DNA of 38,783 bases from an uncultured Synechococcus sp. GTDB lineage: Bacteria; Cyanobacteriota; Cyanobacteriia; Phormidesmidales; Phormidesmidaceae. Position 1 is the stretch's first letter. Each line of letters begins with the position of its first letter. The notes below the pieces were generated by a model. The model saw nothing but the letters and a program-made list of their open reading frames with translations, ran no database searches and was not told the DNA's origin. Made by a program: the position numbers and the translations under genes. The stretch lies in assembly GCA_937911865.1 (NCBI GenBank), contig CALDSK010000259.1:1-38783 (forward strand). Direction: 5' to 3'. This document shows positions 38,574-38,783 of this stretch, piece by piece.

Positions 38574-38783
38574 ATGGCTGCCAATCAACCGCTTACAGGC
38601 ATTGCACTCATCGACTGCGCCAAAGCCAATGCGACACAGGGCATTGCTGAAGCAACTCGTCTGTGTGGCTACGCAGAAGACATCAGCGGTTTTCAGCAGG
38701 CGCTCAAAAAGGCCGGAGAAGATATGGGCGTCACGCTCACTGAGCTAGACGACTTAATTACAGATCAATCAATAGCAAAGCAC
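38574..38783 (+). CDS. Hypothetical protein, N-terminal 70 residues (cut by window edge)
   Basis: An ATG at 38574 opens a frame that reaches the end of the window without a stop. The visible part (MAANQPLTGIALIDCAKANA, then LCGYAEDISGFQQALKKAGE) is acidic and helical. I do not recognise a family, though cyanobacterial unknowns of similar style exist. It is divergent from the TpsB gene, 284 bp away; the gap contains an imperfect 13-bp duplication at 38468-38493 and nothing else I can name. Confidence 0.55.
   Translation, partial: MAANQPLTGIALIDCAKANATQGIAEATRLCGYAEDISGFQQALKKAGEDMGVTLTELDDLITDQSIAKH

Noticed and set aside
1..38783. tRNA, rRNA, CRISPR arrays, riboswitches or a phage attachment site
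   Set aside because: No cloverleaf with a T-arm motif, no spaced identical repeats of CRISPR type, and no known riboswitch core was seen in the intergenic regions by eye.

Overview
The window reads as chromosomal DNA of a cyanobacterium. It carries a CyanoQ-type PsbQ lipoprotein of photosystem II, a group-2-like sigma-70 factor, many copies of the HIP1 octamer GCGATCGC (for example 6981-6988, 7223-7238, 11671-11678, 18065-18072), and several families typical of cyanobacteria (PAS/CHASE3 kinases with the AHEINNPV H-box, DUF4347, AAA-like proteins, TpsB-type porins). A leptolyngbyoid or Synechococcus-like lineage is possible, but species cannot be fixed from the sequence alone.

Layout. 1-2814: membrane glycan genes (edge-truncated GT39-like protein on the minus strand, a lysylphosphatidylglycerol-synthase-type membrane protein, a DPM1/GtrB-like glycosyltransferase). 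2987-7403: six co-directional genes with gaps of 40 bp or less (cysH, NahK-like sugar kinase, DOMON-like protein, methyltransferase, small membrane protein, YgeA-type racemase). 7547-9430: a COG5610-like protein and a small unknown. 9431-10878: 1.4 kb without a credible gene, holding a 231-bp MITE-like element with 18-bp perfect inverted ends and a 10-bp target duplication. 10879-12183: sigma factor with a histone-like Lys/Ala tail, then a 19-bp-stem terminator shared with a convergent DUF4347 gene. 13100-18823: PHP phosphoesterase, two unknown small genes, an ABC exporter, a DUF362 protein, and a dihydropteroate synthase whose frame is fused to a small conserved-looking domain. 19126-22827: psbQ, a DAO-family oxidase, and an amidohydrolase/formamidase pair. 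23078-27531: a sensor-like protein plus histidine kinase, convergent with an AAA-fragment/LRR-protein-kinase pair. 27816-35189: a minus-strand run of two TRAP-type solute-binding lipoproteins, a CHASE3 histidine kinase coupled to the second by an ATGA overlap, and a membrane polyferredoxin with a cyclic-nucleotide-binding domain and a degenerate AAA+ domain. 35436-38783: MAPEG protein, MNT nucleotidyltransferase with a HepT-like remnant, a TpsB transporter split by one in-frame TAG, and an edge-truncated unknown.

The two most unusual signals are these. First, the TRAP-binding-protein/kinase/polyferredoxin run has no TRAP permease in view, so it looks like a sensory rather than a transport system. 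Second, at least a dozen unrelated short tandem duplications, mostly of 14 or 15 bp, sit over stop codons or fill intercistronic gaps. Each unit is specific to its own locus, which points to a recurrent local duplication process rather than a dispersed repeat family.
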